A stretch of DNA of 64,000 nucleotides from Erpetoichthys calabaricus (Eukaryota > Chordata > Cladistia > Polypteriformes > Polypteridae), in the NCBI RefSeq assembly GCF_900747795.2, contig NC_041402.2, forward strand, positions 181,271,375 through 181,335,374, given 5' to 3'. A model generated the notes under the pieces. It was given only the letters and a program-made list of their open reading frames with translations, made no database searches and was not told the origin of the DNA. Shown here in pieces: positions 33,073-44,199 of this stretch. Numbering within the stretch: the stretch's first letter is position 1; the number at the start of each line of letters is the position of its first letter. The position numbers and the translations under genes are program-made.

Positions 33073-35460
33073 AATGAGAAAATAAAAGACAAATGAAGTC
33101 CACTGGACCACGGAAAAAATGGACAGCCCGCACCTGAATTGGTCAGCAAACTGGACAATCTTGAACTTCCTGCCTCAGCATTGCTGGACACTGAGTTACC
33201 ATCTTACAGCTGATATGCATGGCTGATGGGGAGGGGGGGAGCAGCAGTTTTTGGTAGTGAGCTTGCATGGCGGTCCCCCTGAAATTCATCCTGGGGAACC
33301 ATTCTGTTGTTCTAAGCAGCACACTTTGATAACGGAGGTCCCAGTGTTCAGTACCATCAGCCTCTATACCAGAAGTCGGGGGCGCCTGCAGGAGGCGATT
33401 TCAGCATCAGGATCTCGCTTTTCTCGTGGTGCCCACCCATTTCCTGGGGTTCACTCTGTTACAGACATTGTAATATCGCACACAACAAGGCAGGCGCACA
33501 CTCACAATATGTGCGCTCAGGTTCGTGGACTCTTAACAGGTGCACATTTTTACCACATACACCTGCCGAGGGCTTCACACACTTGACAAGAAACTATGCC
33601 CACCACAGAGGGTTACACACATTTACACCATTGGCTCTTCTTTATACACTTATACACACTTCCTGTCACACAAATGCTTATTCACGTGCACATGGATTCA
33701 CGTGGTCCCCAACGCTGCACACATTATCATCCGCTTACACGCATATGTGTTTAAACTAACACATGTTTACGCCCAGGAGTGATTTGCACACACAGTTACT
33801 CACACACACACATGTGTGGACCTGCTTCCCTACAAATGGGGGCTGTCGCTCACCTTGATGAGAGTCACTCTCAGACGCTTCTACAGATTTTCAAACTTGC
33901 CCATTATCACAGACGCACACACACTTTTACACACGGACACTCACACACCCTCACTTTTAAACACAGGAGCACAGCGTATCTGAACAGCTGCCCATACAAA
34001 CTTGTGTGCAAATGCTCCTATTGGCGCAAACTTGTAAAGATGCCCGCTTAAATAGCAGCACACACACACGTACGCAAACACATTTTCATACAGACAACCA
34101 CGCCCGACCTGCATACTTGTGCTGAAGTGCCCTCATAACTACTTGCGCACTTGCAAACCTTCAGAAGGAGATTCACACCTGAATGGCTAAATGACGATGC
34201 CCGCCCACACAGCTGGGCTCCCTATTTTATATTTTTTGTTTGGTATTCGGCGCACTGTATTAATCCCCGAGGGGAAATCATCTTTTCACGTGACCTTTGG
34301 GGGGTCAGAGTGCAGGGTCAGCCATTATACAATTTTTTACGGGCTGTGCTTTAAAGCCCAACAGAGTAGGATCCCTTCTGGCAGTTACGGGATTTGAACT
34401 GGCAGCCTTCCTGATCCTTAGCCACAGGGACACCATTATATGAATACACACACACATTCACATAAACGTCATGCTTCTACGCCTTTACACACGCAGACCC
34501 ACACACACAAACACGTGGACACAGGTGCTCACATTTACACACACTTGCATTCCTGAGGTGCCGCCGTGTATATACTGGACACGTTCAAATGTTCTCACAC
34601 TGTTACATACGTGTTCACAGATGACAGCGATTCAAGACAGATGACTTGTTTGCTCACGGAGGGTCACGCTGGTCCATAACCCAATTTCATGTATACCCAC
34701 ATATATGCATACATGTCCACCTGTTAGTATTGCCACACATGTGCGCACAAGCAATAGAAGACCTACCACTATATACCTTAACAGGGTGTTAACAGACACT
34801 CAAGTCCCCACATGCGCACACACACACACTGATGTTTTATCACACACACACAATTCCTGGGTTGGCAGGCTGATGTGGTTTTCTGTAGATTTTAGGTTTT
34901 CTGTCCCGTGTCCTTCCTGTTCAGTTCAGCCTTTAAAAGTGGAATACAAACAAGTCTGCTTGGTGGGTGCTGATGACAGCAAAGCCAGGGTACTTTGTGA
35001 AAGACGATGGAGACGGGGACGATACGTCCGATGCTGACAAAGGCAGAAAGTCTTCAGCTCAGATATTTAAAAGTCCATAAGGCTCACTTGGCTGCTCCAA
35101 TTTCTATTCTTAAACTTTTCTGACCAGAGTGATGGTGCTAAGGTGCTGTTGGTGGATGACGCGACTGTTGGCAAACAGGTATGGCACCACTTAACTATGT
35201 TATGGTGCCGTGCCAGTGGATCCATCTACTATCTCTTTAGAGAATTTATTGTTAACTTGTACCCATATAGAGACCAAATTAAGGATAGAATGAATGTTTG
35301 CACAAAGATTGTTCTGTGGTGGTCACCGCACGTCCACCTCAAAGTGCCCTCGAGTGTGTTAGTCCCGCTGGCAGGATCCGAGGTCACAGCACGCTGAGGG
35401 TCAAGTTAAGGGGAGCATGATATGCAACTTGTATATACTGATATGACAATAAAATGCATC
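33073..35460 (+). other. abcg4: Probable 3' UTR and downstream CA-rich region of abcg4
   Basis: AATAAA occurs at 33081-33086, only 8 nt after the stop, and again at 35449-35454 followed by a TG-rich stretch (TTTCTGTCTGTG). The second would give a UTR of about 2.4 kb. From 33480 to 34860 the plus strand is rich in CACA and TCACAC phrases. An antisense tRNA-type SINE lies at 34236-34440. Which signal is used cannot be told by eye. Confidence 0.45.
34236..34440 (-). mobile_element. tRNA-type SINE with LINE-like tail
   Basis: On the minus strand GGCTAAGGATCAGG and a B-box-like GCCAGTTCAAATCCCG lead to CAATGGCTGACCC-like text (here ATAATGGCTGACCCTGC) and then ATTTCCCCTCGGGGATTAAT followed by ACAGTGC. 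This family matches 10978-11158. Its 3' end resembles the Rex1-type LINE end ATTTCCCCCTGGGATTAATA at 37314. Confidence 0.65.
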
Positions 35461-35707
35461 TCCCCCGTTTCTGTCTGTGACGCTTCTAATTGTCCTTTGG
35501 CACGCTGTTCAGGTTTATATTGATGATGGCGAAACATCAGCAGTCAAAAACCAAAGGAAGGAGATGTGAGTGGATAGTGGAGATGAGCAAAGAAGCAAAG
35601 ACAAGTGCCTGGACTTCAGGTGAGTGGTAAGAAACATTAAGGACAAAGGGGGCATCCTGTAGATTTGCATGTGCTTCTGCTAAATGGGCCCATATTAGTC
35701 AGTCAGC
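35461..35707. other. Unrecognised stretch
   Basis: No gene or repeat recognised between the candidate poly(A) signal and the next SINE. Confidence 0.35.
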
Positions 35708-36043
35708 CAGTCATTTTCTAACCCTCTTAGTCCTGAACAGGGTCACAGGGGTCTGCTGGAGCCTATCCCAGCTACCATAGGGCACAAGGCAGGAACAAAC
35801 CCTGGGTAGGGAGCCAGTCCATCGCAAGGCAAACACACACACACCAAGCACACACTGGGGCCAGTTTGGGATCGCCAGTCCACCTAACCTGCATGTCTTT
35901 GGACTGTGGGAGGAAACCAGACCACCTGGAGGAAATCCACACAGACACAGGGAGAACATGCAAACTCCACGCAGGGAGCACCTGAGATGCAAACCCTGGT
36001 CTCCTTACTGCGAGGCAGCAGCACTACCACTGTGCCACCATGC
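35708..36043 (-). mobile_element. V-SINE-like SINE, full length, older
   Basis: Antisense copy from TTTTCTAACCCTCTTAGTCC to CACTACCACTGTGCCACCAT. It contains an extra AGACCACCTGGAGGAAA section beside the core that most copies here lack, resembling the longer core of other fish V-SINEs. Confidence 0.8.
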
Positions 36044-36261
36044 CACTCCTGGGCCAATGTAAAAAGTGTCTAAAGAGCACCATCTAACAGACAAATCCGC
36101 CACCTCATGCAGCTTTATATCTGAAATTTTAATTATCTATCCATCCATTCATTCATCCAGCCATTTCCCAAACCTGCTATATCCTGAGCTGGAGGTCATG
36201 AGGAACGTGGAGCAATCCATTCATTACCTAATCAGGTTGTTCAAGTTTAGGGTCCTGTAGA
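36044..36261. other. Unrecognised stretch with SINE-like end
   Basis: 36131-36210 (CATCCATTCATTCATCCAGC, CTGCTATATCCTGAGCTGGA) looks like an antisense V-SINE tail without a body. Confidence 0.4.
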
Positions 36262-37336
36262 CTGAAATATACAGTTCACATAGTGAACACCATCCAACCT
36301 CTGCTCCTTAAGGACAAGCTGACAGAGATGGGAGTAGATTCATACCTGGTGGCATGGATCGTGGACTATCTTACAAACAGACCTCAGTATGTGTGTCTCG
36401 GGAATTGCAGATCTGACATTGTGGTCAGCAACAGAGGAGCGCCGCAGGGGACTGTACTTTCTCCGGTCCTGTTCAGCCTATATACATCGGACTTCCAATA
36501 CAACTCGGAGTCCTGCCACGTGCAAAAGTTTGCTGACGACACTGCTATCATGGGCTGCATCAGGAGTGGGCAGGAGGAGGAGTATAGGAACCTCATCAAG
36601 GACTTTGTTAAATGGTGCGACTTAAACCACCTACAACTGAACACCAGCAAAACCAAGGAGCTGGTGGTGGAGTTTAGGAGGACCAGACCCCTCATGGACC
36701 CCGTGATTATCAGAGGTGACTGTGTGCAGAGGGTGCAGACCTATAAATACCTGGGAGTGCAGCTGGATGATAAATTGGACTGGACTGCCAATACTGATTC
36801 TCTGTGCAAGAAAGGACAGAGCTGACTATACTTCCTTAGAAGGCTGGCATCCTTCAACATCTGCAGTAAGATGCTGCAGATGTTCTATCAGATGGTTGTG
36901 GCGAGTGCCCTCTTCTACGCGGTGATGTGCTGGGGAGGCAGCATTAAGAAGAAGGATGCCTCACGCCTGGACAAACTGGTGAGGAAGGCAGGCTCTGTTG
37001 TAGGCATGGAGCTGGACGGTTTGACATCCGTAGCAGAGCAACGGGCACTCAGCAGGCTCCTATCAATTATGGAGAATCCACTACATCCATTAAACAGTGT
37101 CATCTCCAGACAGAGGAGCAGTTTCAGCGACAGAATGCTGTCACTGTCCTGCTCCACTGACAGACTGAGGAGATCGTTCCTCCCCCAAACTATGTGACTC
37201 TTCAATTCCACCAGAGGGGGTAAACGTTGAACATTATTCAAGTTATTTTCTGTTTTTTACCTGCATTTTTTATTACTCTTTAATTTAATATTTTTTGCTG
37301 CTGGAATATGTGAATTTCCCCCTGGGATTAATAAAG

Positions 37337-37394
<58 letters not shown>
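36262..37394 (+). mobile_element. Rex1-like LINE, 5'-truncated
   Basis: The open frame from 36283 encodes NTIQPLLLKDKLTEMGVD, VAWIVDYLTNRPQYVCLGN, GAPQGTVLSPVLFSLYTSDF, the catalytic FADDTAIMG, HLQLNTSKTKELVVEFRRTR and YKYLGVQLDDKLDWT. A TGA then replaces an Arg codon in GQS(R)LYFLRR, and the frame continues to MLQMFYQMVVASALFYAVMC and SIMENPLHPLN. The 3' end reads ATTTCCCCCTGGGATTAATA, then AAGTATCTATC and a TATC array. The wording agrees with fish Rex1 (CR1-related). The endonuclease half is missing, and one nonsense change is visible. Confidence 0.85.
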
Positions 37395-37574
37395 GTGTAT
37401 ATACTGTATCCCTGATTTACAGTTTTGGGAACCCAGAGTTCCACAGGCAAGGAGCAGCAGCTGCACAAGCCCTGTCTGCCCCCCTTGGTTGTACACTTGG
37501 TACGAGGGACAACCAGAGACAGCTGACCAGAAGATCTAAGCACTCTGGATGGCTGGTGTAAAACACACAATTCA
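37395..37574. other. Unrecognised spacer
   Basis: Short non-repeat stretch between two LINE copies. No frame or motif recognised. Confidence 0.35.
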
Positions 37575-38356
37575 GATAGTCAAGTCAAGTCAAGTCAACT
37601 TTATTTATAAAGTACTTTACATACAACAGCCGCTGACCAAAGTGCTGAACATAGGCTAAAATAAATTTTAAACAAAAACAAAATAATAAATAAGTAAAAT
37701 AAAATACAATAAATGAAACTAATTAAAACATAGTAAACACAACTAAACAGAGTTAAAACAGAGTAAAATCAACTGCTCACACAGGATCAAACGCCAAACC
37801 AAAGAGGAGGCCTGTCTAATGTGGATCGGCAGTGAATTCCAGAGCCTTGGAGCCACAACGGTAAAAGCCGTATCCCCCCTGAGCTTTTGCTGAGTCCTCG
37901 GCACAGCAGCTGAGCAGCTGATCTGAGTGAGCGGGAAGGAGAGTGCATATGCAGCATCTCAGCGAGGTAGGGCGGAGCAAGCCCATTTAAGGACTTAAAA
38001 ACAAATAAAAGAATCTTAAAATGAACTCTAAGCTGAACAGGCAACCAGTGCAGTGAGGATAACACAGGTGTAATGTGCTCATTTTTTCGCGTGCCAGTTA
38101 AAAGGCGTGCAGCAGCATTTTGCACCAGCTGGAGCCGAGACAGGGTGGACTGGCTAACACCAACATACAACGAATTACAATAGTCCAACAGGGTTGTAAT
38201 GAATGCGTGGATTACTGTTGTAAATTGATCGTTGGAAAGAATGTTTTTTATCTTCGCCAAACGTCTTAGCTGAAAAAAACAAGATTTCACCACCGCGCTG
38301 ATCTGACCGTCTAGTCTAAAATCCTCATCTATCCTAAAACCCAAATTTGTAATAAA
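37575..38356 (-). mobile_element. L2-type LINE, 3' part
   Basis: The minus strand encodes VKSCFFQLRRLAKIKNILS, LDYCNSLYVGVSQSTLSRLQ, LVQNAAARLLTGTRKNEHIT, PVLSSLHWLPVQLRVHFKIL and FKSLNGLAPPYLAEML, the C-terminal region of fish L2-type reverse transcriptases. The 3' end, at 37575-37650, contains the complement of GTAAAGTACTTTATAAATAA and a short (ACTTG)n. The 5' side is cut at an antisense SINE. Confidence 0.85.
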
Positions 38357-38436
38357 CATCCATCCATTTGCCAACCCGCTGAAGCTGAACACAGGGTCAC
38401 AGGAGCCAATCCCAGCCAACACAGGGCACAAGGTGG
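38357..38436 (-). mobile_element. V-SINE-like SINE, tail half (split)
   Basis: CATCCATCCATTTGCCAACC to CCAACACAGGGCACAAGG is the antisense tail half. The other half resumes at 38973 with AAGGCAGGAACCAATCCTGG. AAGG is present at both junctions, so an insertion split the SINE. Confidence 0.75.
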
Positions 38437-38972
38437 TGCGGGACTCTCCCCTGTTCCAGGCTCAGGTTGAAGATGCGCTGTAGAGGACTCCCCAGCTCCA
38501 ACGCACAGGCCTTCAGCAGTCGTGGCAATACTCCATCTGGACCCGCTGCTTTGCTGGCACAAAGTCTCCTCAGCTCTCTGCTTACCTGGGCTGCTGTAAT
38601 TGTGGGTTGGGGAAGACTCTGTCCTATGCTGGTATCAGCAGAAGGATGGTTGGAGAGTGCAGTACTCTGAGATGAGAGTGGGTTAGGGTGGTCAAACCTG
38701 TTAAAGAAGTTGTTCATTTGGTTTACTCTCTTCACGTCTCTCTTGATGGTGGCACCCCGCTTCGAGCTGCAGCCAGTGATGATCTTCATCCTATCCCACA
38801 CTTCCTTCATGCTGTTATTCTGCAACTTCTGCTCCAGCTTTCTCCTGTACTGCTGCTGCTTTGCAGTAAGGAGACTGTGGAAGATTGTGGGTTCGCTTCC
38901 CGGTTCCTCCCTGTGTAGATAGCGTGTAGATTGAGTAGTGAGAAAAGTGCTATATAAATGTAATGAATTATT
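38437..38972. mobile_element. Insert of LINE fragment joined to SINE-type tail
   Basis: 38446-38855 is an antisense piece of the Rex1-like ORF (minus strand EVWDRMKIITGCSSKRGATI, NQMNNFFNRFD, RELRRLCASKAAGPDGVLPR, LLKACALELGSPLQRIFNL), nearly the same as 41211-41620. After about 38860 the plus strand reads GGGTTCGCTTCCCGGTTCCT and ends GTGAGAAAAGTGCTATATAA with ATTATTATTATTA, a Deu-SINE/LINE-like tail. The two parts are in opposite orientations, so the insert looks like a chimera or an inversion at insertion. Confidence 0.55.
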
Positions 38973-39207
38973 ATTATTAAGGCAGGAACCAATCCTGGGC
39001 AGGGTGCCAACCCACCACAGGACGCACACAAACACACTAGGGCCAATTTAGAATCGCCAATCCACCTAACCTGCATGTCTTTGGACTGTGGGAGGAAACC
39101 GGAGCGCCCGGAGGAAACCCACGTAGACAACATGCAAACTCCACGCAGGGAGGACCCGGGTCTCCTAACTGTGAGGCAGCAGCGCTACCACTGCGCCACC
39201 GTGCCGC
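38973..39207 (-). mobile_element. V-SINE-like SINE, head half (split)
   Basis: AAGGCAGGAACCAATCCTGG through the core CCTGCATGTCTTTGGACTGT to CACTGCGCCACCGTGCCGCC. It completes the copy begun at 38357. Confidence 0.75.
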
Positions 39208-40805
39208 CAATTTAGATAAACAGGCAGGAGCAAACCCATGTAAAGATTTAAAAACTAGCAACAAGATTTTAAAATCAATTCAAAAACTGACAGGCAGCCA
39301 GTGTAAAGAAGCTAAAATAGGAGAGACAGAATCAGACTTTCTTGCCCCCACCAGAAAGCAAGCGGCAGCATTTTGGGCCAACTGTAACCTGTGTATCAGG
39401 GATTTGTTAATCCCAGAATACAGCGATTTGCAGTAATCGAGGCGAGAAAAAATAAACGCATGAGTAGCTATCTCAAGATCCATCCATCCATTTTCCAACC
39501 CGCTGAATCCAAACACAGGGTCACGGGGGTCTGCTGGAGCCAATCCCAGCCAACACAGGGCACAAGGCAGGAAACAATCCTGGGCAGGGTGCCAACCCAC
39601 CGCAGGACACACACAAACACACCCACCCACACACCAAGCACACACTAGGGCCAATTTAGAATCGCCAATCCACCTAATCTGCATGTCTTTGGACTGTGGG
39701 AGGAAACCCACGCAGACACGGGGAGAACATGCAAACTCCACACAGGGAGGACCCGGGAAGAGAACCCGGGTCCCCAGGTCCCCCAACTGCGAGGCAGCAG
39801 CGCTACCCACTGCGCCACCGTGCCACCCTATCTCAAGATCCCTAGAAGATAAAACAGGCTTGATCTTACCTAATAGACAAAGTTGGAAAAAGCAACTCTT
39901 GACTACAGAATTTACTTGTTTCTCAAAAGAGAGGTTACTGTCAAAAATAACACCAAGATTGCGGACTTGAGGTTTGGAAAAGACAGAGAAAGAGCCGAGA
40001 AGTCCAAGACCAATTTGGGCTTTAGCTGATGGACCCACTATAAGCACCTCCGTTTTATTTTGATTTAGATCAAGAAAATTATTAGCCATCCAGGATCTTA
40101 GTTCAGACAGACAGTTGTGCAGTTAATTCATTGCAGAGTTGCAGACGGGAATATAAACCTGTGTGTCATCAGCATAGCAGTGAAAAGAAATGTTAAATTT
40201 CCTAAAAATCGCTCCAATACGGTGAAGGTATATGGAGAATAAAATAAGACCCAAAATGGATCCCTGAGGAACACCATATTTAAGAGGAGCAGTAGATGAA
40301 GAAGAGGAATTAAAAGTCATTGAAAAGTGTCTACCAGTTAAATATGACCTGAACCAGTTAAGAGCAGCCCCTTTAAGCCCAACAAGATGTTCAAGCCGCA
40401 TCAGCAATATCTCATGGTCAATGGTGTCAAAGGCAGTGGACAGGTCAAGGAGGAGAAGGACTGCCGCATCACCTGAGTCAATAATAAGGGAGATATCGTT
40501 GAACACTTTCAGGAGTGCCGTTTCAACACTATGATAACGCCTAAAGCCAGATTGGTAGATCTCAAATAAATTATTGGAGTTAAGGTGATCAACCAATTGA
40601 TTATAAATAATGCTTTCCAGAATTTTAGCCAGAAATGGCAGTTGGGAAATTGGATGAAAATTGGCTAAAACTCCAGGATCTAATTCTGCCTTTTATTAGA
40701 CGGGGACGGACTGCAGCATGTTCAAAAAATGAGGGCACAATTCCCGAACTAATAGAATCATTGATGATAAGGGTGGGCCCAACACATCAAAGGCTTCCAC
40801 TAAGA
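39208..40805 (-). mobile_element. L2-type LINE split by a SINE
   Basis: The minus strand encodes IYQSGFRRYHSVETALLKVF, VLLLLDLSTAFDTIDHEILL, LNWFRSYLTGRHFSMTF, YGVPQGSILGLILFSIYLHR, the catalytic YADDTQVYIPV, FLDLNQNKTEVLIVGPSA, and, beyond the SINE, THAFIFSRLDYCKSLYSG and LQLAQNAAACFLVGARKSDS. This is the palm and thumb of an L2-type reverse transcriptase. It differs from 37575-38356, so it is a separate copy. A V-SINE-like element sits inside at 39482-39827. The endonuclease is absent. Confidence 0.85.
39482..39827 (-). mobile_element. V-SINE-like SINE with perfect 14-bp duplication
   Basis: Full-length antisense copy from ATCCATCCATTTTCCAACCC to GCGCCACCGTGCCAC. CTATCTCAAGATCC flanks it at 39468-39481 and 39828-39841. 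The insertion interrupts the L2 thumb coding region. Confidence 0.92.
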
Positions 40806-40814
40806 GATGTGTCT

Positions 40815-41975
40815 GTAAGATAGTCCACGATCCATGCCACCAGTTATGAATCTACTCCCATTTCTGTCAGCTTGTCCCTGAGGAGCAGAGGTTGGATGGT
40901 GGTGAAGGCGCTAGAGAAGTCTAGAAACATAATTGTTACTGCACCACTGCCTCTGTCCAAGTGGGAGAGGGATCAGTGTAGCATGTAGATGATGGCATCC
41001 TCCGCTCCCACCTTCTCCTGGTATGCAAACTGCAGAAGGTCGAGGGCGTGGCATACCTGTAGCCTCAGATGGTGAAGTAGCAGCCGCTCCATGGTCTTCA
41101 TCACACGTGATGTCAGAGCGACAGGCCTGAATTCGTTCAGCTCACCAGGACGTGATATCTTTGGGATTGGGGTGATGCAAGATGTTTTCCAAAGCCTCGG
41201 GACTCTCCCCTGTTCCAGGCCCAGATTGAAGATACGCTGTAGAGGACTCCCCAGCTCCAACGCACAGGCCTTCAGCAGTCGTGGCGATACTCCATCTGGA
41301 CCCACTGCTTTGCTGGCACAAAGTCTCCTCAGCTCTCTGCTTACCTGGGCTGCTGTAATTGTGGGTTGGGGTAGACTCTGTCCTATGCTGGTATCAGCAG
41401 AAGGATGGTTGGAGAGTGCAGTACTCTGAGATGAGAGTGGGTTAGTGTGGTCAAACCTGTTAAAGAAGATGTTCATTTGGTTTGCTCTCTTCACGTCTCT
41501 CTCGATGGTGGCACCCAGCTTCGAGCTGCAGCCAGTGATGATCTTCATCCCATCCCACACTTCCTTCATGCTGTTATTCTGCAACTTCTGCTCCAGCTTT
41601 CTCCTGTACTGCTCCTTTGCCGCCCTGAGCTGGACTCGGAGTTCCTTCTGCACTTGAGCTCATGCGGATCACCGCCTTTAAAAGCCCTTTTCTTCTGGTT
41701 CAAAAGGCCCTTGATGTCACTTGTAATCCATGGCTTGTTGTTAGCATAGCAGCGTACTGTTCTTACTGGAACTACAATGTCCATACAGAAGTTGATGTAG
41801 TCAGTAGTGCAGTCAACAACCTCCTCAATGTTCTCACTACGTGACCCCTGCAGGATATCCCAGTCCGTAGTTCCAAAGCAGTCTCTCAGAGCCTGCTCTG
41901 CCTCAGGGGACCACGTCCTGAATGAGGGTAACACAACATTATAATTAAACATGAGCTCATTTGTACAGAAACCTA
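40815..41975 (-). mobile_element. Rex1-like LINE, 5' half
   Basis: The minus strand encodes, in order, FGTTDWDILQGSRSENIEEV and NNKPWITSDIKGLLNQKKRA (region after the endonuclease), LRVQLRAAKEQYRRKLEQKL, MKEVWDGMKIITGCSSKLGA, CASKAVGPDGVSPRLLKACA, WKTSCITPIPKISRPGELNE, FRPVALTSRVMKTMERLLL, FAYQEKVGAEDAIIYMLH, and then in decayed sequence LVAWIVDYL. One frameshift lies near 41620. It stops before the catalytic FADD block, so it is a 3'-lacking piece, unusual for a LINE. Confidence 0.8.
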
Positions 41976-42191
41976 TTCCTGCCACTCAAAAAAAAAATGA
42001 TTTTGGTTCCCTCACCATTCTTTGACCTCAGTGAACTATTAAAGTGCCCCCTTCTGGCTGCTTTAATATATGCAGAGTGATGAGCCTATCAAATGAAATT
42101 GTACCTGTGTGAGTGTGGCTGACCCTGACTGTGTAAGGGGGCCTGGTGATGGACAAGCTCTCCATCCTGGTTAGATGCCTGAGCTACACAC
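41976..42191. other. Unrecognised spacer
   Basis: No gene recognised. Ends in a short CA repeat at 42187-42201. Confidence 0.35.
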
Positions 42192-42405
42192 ACACACACA
42201 GATCAGCCACAACATTAAAAGCACCCACCCAAAACTATGTAGGTCCCACCACAACAGTTCAGACCTGTCAAGACATGGACTCCACAAGACCTCTGAAGGT
42301 GTCCTGTGGTATCAAGATATTAGCAGCACATCCTTCAAGTCCTGTAAGTTGTGATGTGGGGCCTCCACAGATCAGACATGAAATCAGCCAGAGCAGAAAA
42401 TGCAA
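42192..42405. mobile_element. Tc1/mariner-type fragment
   Basis: CAGATCAGCCACAACATTAA followed by AAGCACC is the terminus of a widespread fish Tc1/mariner-type family. Inside are GACATGGACTCCACAAGACC and CTTCAAGTCCTGTAAGTTG, known internal phrases of that family. It breaks off at CAGATCAGACATG. No transposase. Confidence 0.6.
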
Positions 42406-42578
42406 ACGTTCCTCCCCCAAACTATGTGACTCTTCAATTCCACCCGGGGGTGTAAACATTAACATTATACAAAGTTATTGTCTGTTTTTACCTGCAATTA
42501 TTATCAATCTTTAATTTAATATTGTTTTTTTGTATCAGTAAGCTGCTGCTGGAGTATGTGAATTTCCCCTTGGGATTA
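42406..42578 (+). mobile_element. Rex1-like LINE, 3' end only
   Basis: GTTCCTCCCCCAAACTATGT matches the end of the ORF at 37178-37200, and ATTTCCCCTTGGGATTAATA the 3' end at 37314. It is heavily 5'-truncated and runs directly into the long TATC array. Confidence 0.8.
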
Positions 42579-42584
42579 ATAAAG

Positions 42585-42660
<76 letters not shown>

Positions 42661-42675
42661 ATATAGTGCCTTTCA

Positions 42676-42759
<84 letters not shown>

Positions 42760-42774
42760 ATATAGTGCCTTTCA

Positions 42775-42830
<56 letters not shown>

Positions 42831-42847
42831 ATATTGTGCCTTTCATT

Positions 42848-42921
<74 letters not shown>

Positions 42922-42936
42922 ATATAGTGCCTTTCA

Positions 42937-42984
<48 letters not shown>

Positions 42985-43008
42985 ATATAGTGCCTTTCAT
43001 ATCTATCC

Positions 43009-43075
<67 letters not shown>

Positions 43076-43092
43076 ATATAGTGCCTTTCATT

Positions 43093-43158
<66 letters not shown>

Positions 43159-43173
43159 ATATAGTGCCTTTCA

Positions 43174-43253
<80 letters not shown>

Positions 43254-43268
43254 ATATAGTGCCTTTCA

Positions 43269-43332
<64 letters not shown>

Positions 43333-43347
43333 ATATAGTGCCTTTCA

Positions 43348-43395
<48 letters not shown>

Positions 43396-43412
43396 ATATA
43401 GTGCCTTTCATT

Positions 43413-43490
<78 letters not shown>

Positions 43491-43507
43491 ATATTGTGCC
43501 TTTCATT

Positions 43508-43562
<55 letters not shown>

Positions 43563-43567
43563 GTCTG

Positions 43568-43617
<50 letters not shown>

Positions 43618-43632
43618 ATATAGTGCCTTTCA

Positions 43633-43688
<56 letters not shown>

Positions 43689-43703
43689 ATATAGTGCCTT
43701 TCA

Positions 43704-43783
<80 letters not shown>

Positions 43784-43800
43784 ATATAGTGCCTTTCATT

Positions 43801-43890
<90 letters not shown>

Positions 43891-43907
43891 ATATTGTGCC
43901 TTTCATT

Positions 43908-44000
<93 letters not shown>
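42579..44000. repeat. 1.4 kb TATC array with about 15 tail-motif interruptions
   Basis: Starts as the microsatellite tail of the Rex1 fragment. (CTAT)n blocks are punctuated by CATATAGTGCCTTTCATAT or its variant CATATTGTGCCTTTCATTT at about 42659, 42757, 42829, 42919, 42983, 43074, 43158, 43252, 43331, 43394, 43488, 43616, 43687, 43782 and 43889. Spacing varies from about 63 to 128 bp. The long Tyr/Leu/Ser/Ile open frames here are artefacts of a 4-bp repeat. Confidence 0.95.
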
Positions 44001-44001
<1 letters not shown>

Positions 44002-44044
44002 AAACTTCATTTATAGGGGCCATACAAAATAAAGATGGCTTGAT

Positions 44045-44190
44045 CTGTGCTGAGTAGTTAGCACTGCTGTTTCGGGGATCCAGAGGCCTGTGTTAAAACC
44101 CCACACCTGGTCCTGGTCCTCATGGAGTTTGCATGTTCTCCCTGTGACAACGGGGGCTGCATCTGCAAAGACAAGCAAGCACATTGTCTG
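44045..44190 (+). repeat. Degenerate V-SINE-like fragment
   Basis: GTAGTTAGCACTGCTGTTTC, CATGGAGTTTGCATGTTCTC and CTGCAAAGACAAGCAAGCA follow the SINE order with many changes. The tail is missing. Confidence 0.6.
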
Positions 44191-44199
44191 CTGTCTGTA

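Noticed and set aside
42522-44016. Long open frames rich in Tyr-Leu-Ser-Ile, up to 245 codons
   Set aside because: They are translations of a TATC repeat, which is open in all frames of one strand because 4 and 3 share no factor. No start context or splice context supports them.
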